The notes below the pieces were generated by a model that saw only the letters and a program-made list of their open reading frames with translations, did not search any database and had not been told where the DNA came from. Positions 61,201 through 64,000 of a stretch of 64,000 nucleotides of DNA are shown here, one piece after another. A program made the position numbers and the translations under genes. How positions within the stretch are numbered: the first letter of the stretch is position 1; the number at the start of each line of letters is the position of its first letter. The DNA comes from Ciona savignyi (Eukaryota; Chordata; Ascidiacea; Phlebobranchia; Cionidae), in the NCBI GenBank assembly GCA_000149265.1, contig CH003381.1, forward strand, positions 1,138,996 to 1,202,995. Reading direction: 5' to 3'.

Positions 61201-63304
61201 TGTTTGGGTTTCAAAATCACATTTTTAGGATCATACTTTAGTACCATCCACCGCGGTTATATCTTGCACATTTAGTTGTTACATCAACCTTCAATAATGT
61301 ACTGAATTTTGATATAATATTTAAGTGTAAATTTGTCTCTGTTAATAACATGTGCAGCAAATTGCATAGGAGTCTCGCTTTATGGATCCCATTCTGCAAA
61401 AAAACGACCAAAATCAACAAAAATACATTCATTACGGTAGTGCGCATACAGTGGCGTTATATGTCGTTTCATTTCTATATTGGCAATTATTTGTAAAATG
61501 TTACAATAAAAAAAATATTTTGAACGTTTGAGACGCTAATTCAGTTGCATAACCCTTGGTGCATTGGCGCCATTTTCTCATATATATACTTATAATACGG
61601 ATTACACATGTTTAACATTATTCCAGGATTACAAATTGAACTGCACAAAACATATACATTGGGATAAAGCGGTTGTCTTTCACACGCACACCTTCGCCTT
61701 CGTTGTATATTGGTTCCAAGAAAGGCCTTTTAAATATTCATATAGCAATTTAATATTTTATGACTCATTTTGTGCGACCAGCTGTTACTTCTGGTCTGTC
61801 AACGGTTTATATAATGTATTATAAAGAATTCGTTTTTTCGGTCATTTTTATTGAATCAATTGTAATAGGATCCTGTAAAGCCAGTTACGGATGGAACGGC
61901 TGTATGTAAAAGCCAATTAAGCTGACCTGCAATCATGGGGCTTCTTATTAGCGATCTATATTGCCGGTTTAATTTAATTAGTGAGTGAGAGACAATGGTT
62001 GTGACAATGTGATTGTCTAAGCAAGTGCAGTTGGCTGAGACGGAGATGCTTCCCATCTGCCCACTTCCTATTGAACCGACCGAGCCGTCTGAGTGGTATT
62101 GGAACATACAAGCATGCATGCATCTTACCGTCTGCCTAAACCGAGTCCCAGCGGAACGCAGTCGCGACTTATTTGACGAGGAGTCCTAAGGGAGCCCTAC
62201 TGGCATATGTTATGATTAAAATAAAAACGACTTTTCACTCCGTGATCGAAAATTTGTAGGTTTAATTACGTTTCCACTGAATATTGTGATCAATAAATCG
62301 CGAGGTTAACGAACCGCGAATACTCAATATGAAAAATTTAAATCTCAAACCCACAAAAATACGTTTACGTAAAAAAACAATAAACTGAGAACCGCATTTT
62401 TTGTATTTTACTTGCTATTAAAGGTCCGTTGGCAAAAAAACAAAATTGTAAAAAATTAACAACGAAAGAAATAAAAAATAGAATTAAAATCAGTCTAAAT
62501 CCCGGAATTAAATGTCAATTAAATTGCATCAAACGCACCACAACACCCGCATTTGTCACACTAAGCATCACGTCAACCCATCCATTATCCCATGCACCCT
62601 GTGTTGTTCTCCGAACAAACCACAGATACTCCTTTAACCCTTGTGATGGAAACCCTGTTACTATAAGTTGTGATAATCTCACCTTTCGTCCCGTATAGTT
62701 TTTAGGTTGCAACAAAACACTTACTTTGGCGCTAATTACGAAAAACAAATTTCTATCCCCTTAAGTGGAATAACTTAAGTGGTGATAACTGTCGATTAAT
62801 CGGGAAACATTCAACTGAGTGCCCATACGTCGCTGGGTCTAATGATCCGGCAGTTTGGAAACATTTAACAAAAAAAACAATGCATTTAAATATGAGATAA
62901 CATAAAAATAAAAAAATGTCGTCGTCGAAAGAAAAGCAGAACTGACACAACTGAAAATTGCGTTACTGGAAGATGGTCAAAACGCATTGTGTGTTTTGAT
63001 AATTGGCCACAGATAAAAGCTTGAGATGTTAAATTATGAATGATAGCGCTACACAAACATCACCTTTCCAACACCAGGGAATTCCTTTTTCTTCGATTCT
63101 GTCTCGTCTGCTGTCAGCCCCCTGGCGAGAAGCGGCGGAATGGGCGGAGGATCTCGGCGTAATATTCCGTAATAATTAGTGGGAAACTTCCGCCGTTGTC
63201 TGATTTGATCTGATTGACCATGCTGCCCACGCTGACCTGGAGTCGGTCGATTCATGTTGTTTCCGGATTTCCGGTCATCGGATTTTACTGGCAGTCCACA
63301 GTAG
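55227..63304 (-). CDS. KIF26: KIF26/VAB-8-type atypical kinesin (5' end probably beyond window)
   Basis: Exons seen: 63304-63064, 61188-61012, 60408-60315, 60047-59856, 59495-59443, 59382-59199, 58896-58752, 58298-58136, 57702-57608, 57342-55227; phases agree, about 1150 codons. A Pro-rich lead (RRDPPPIPP) precedes the motor: [107 protein letters not shown]. Then CDTVVYV and [15 protein letters not shown]26 signatures, and a 705-codon last exon with a basic tail. Switch positions look altered (HSH without SSRSH, DLGSC for DLAGSE), as in vertebrate KIF26A/B, which bind microtubules without normal ATP hydrolysis. A or B cannot be assigned. The exon at 63304 has a good acceptor, so upstream exons are likely; a continuous start at ATG 63324 is the alternative. 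Confidence 0.93.
60494..60683 (+). mobile_element. SINE, head-truncated
   Basis: Only the body and tail remain: cagcggattaatgggttcta, acaacacactaaaatagctc, cccattcacggtgataaaca, then a short TATCC-like tail. It lies in the KIF26 intron 60409-61011. Confidence 0.8.
61189..63063. other. KIF26 intron of 1.9 kb
   Basis: It is mostly AT-rich. A short stretch at about 62040-62180 is less AT-rich and codon-like on the minus strand (see findings). Nothing else is supported. Confidence 0.5.
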
Positions 63305-64000
63305 CTGGAAACAGATAACTCCATTTATCATAATTTTGATAGAATAGTAGTAAAGTAACGAAGTTTAATCTTATAAAGCCTGGGCAACCCTCAGTATAGG
63401 CTTGCACACTTTTATTTAAAGTTTTCATTTCATTAATTTTGATTAAAAATAAATTTTCTGTAAATATGCAATTTGTTTTGCTTTAATGTTGGAATTTATA
63501 CTGGCCAGTTGGAATTTATACTGGCGTCTTTTAATTACTGTATTTGCCTTTTCTACCTTACCTTATTTTTTTAAATAAATTGTTTTTTTCATGCAATAAA
63601 GGAAAAAAATAAAAGAAACTAAACTGAAAACGACAATAAAAACGATAAAAAGTGTTATAACAAAAGTAATCGGTTATGATTTAATATTACGTTGATATAT
63701 AGGTTCTACTATTATTTTGCTTATTCTTACCCTCAAGTTTAAATGGCATCATACGCTAGTTCTTTTTTTAATGTTTATTGCATTTATTTCTAACCGCAAC
63801 CAGTTTTATTATAACATTTACAATAACAACCTCATAGATCATTTTAATATGGCGAGTATACCTATAAAGGCAAAAGAAAGTAGGAAATAATCTTTAATTG
63901 ATAGTTGGTTACTGGAAAAAATGTATTTAAACCCGTTCTTGTTAATGATGTAAATTGAATAGTCGCTATCGTGGTTTTATGATAAATTGATTTTAATTAC
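63305..64000. other. AT-rich right edge, presumably KIF26 intron or 5' flank
   Basis: No exon with acceptable splice sites and family resemblance is visible. Confidence 0.5.

Noticed and set aside
62429..62748. Overlapping plus and minus frames in a KIF26 intron
   Set aside because: Neither has family resemblance or usable splice sites that fit the gene.

Overview
The window is animal nuclear DNA from a compact, AT-rich genome. It fits an ascidian of the Ciona type: chordate-type orthologues with many short introns, packed head-to-head and tail-to-tail among short tRNA-related SINEs and MITEs. The species call is inference from gene organisation and repeat style; no mitochondrial or rRNA marker is present. 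A 227-base run of N (47911-48137) shows this is draft assembly.

Layout. (1) 1-1665, minus strand: the 5' part of an unrecognised secreted Met/Gly-rich repeat protein, open at the left edge. (2) 4452-27825, minus: SPECC1L/cytospin orthologue, 18 exons joining to 1048 codons, ending in a calponin-homology domain. (3) 30980-35533, plus: TMX1-type transmembrane thioredoxin with a CPAC active site, 9 exons, 284 aa; its tail coding sequence is split by a SINE. (4) 35931-47576, minus: XRN2 nuclear 5'-3' exoribonuclease, 22 exons, about 916 aa, with two apparent one-base frame faults at G/C homopolymers. (5) 49969-54418, plus: ATG14 (Barkor) autophagy PI3-kinase subunit, 10 exons, 511 aa. (6) 55227-63304, minus: KIF26/VAB-8-type atypical kinesin, probably continuing past the right edge.

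SPECC1L/TMX1 and XRN2/ATG14 are divergent pairs. TMX1/XRN2 and ATG14/KIF26 are convergent pairs. TMX1 and XRN2 are 397 bp apart and may share a palindromic poly(A) signal. The genes do not form a pathway; they are neighbouring housekeeping and cytoskeletal genes.

Introns and spacers carry about 15 copies of one SINE family (tRNA-like head, TATCC-repeat tail), several hAT-type elements (one with a perfect 8-bp target duplication), a piggyBac-like TTAA-flanked element, a GGTACCTCT foldback MITE family, a second MITE family in XRN2 introns, and minisatellites. All exon boundaries were read by eye from splice consensus, reading phase and family resemblance; no alignment was run.
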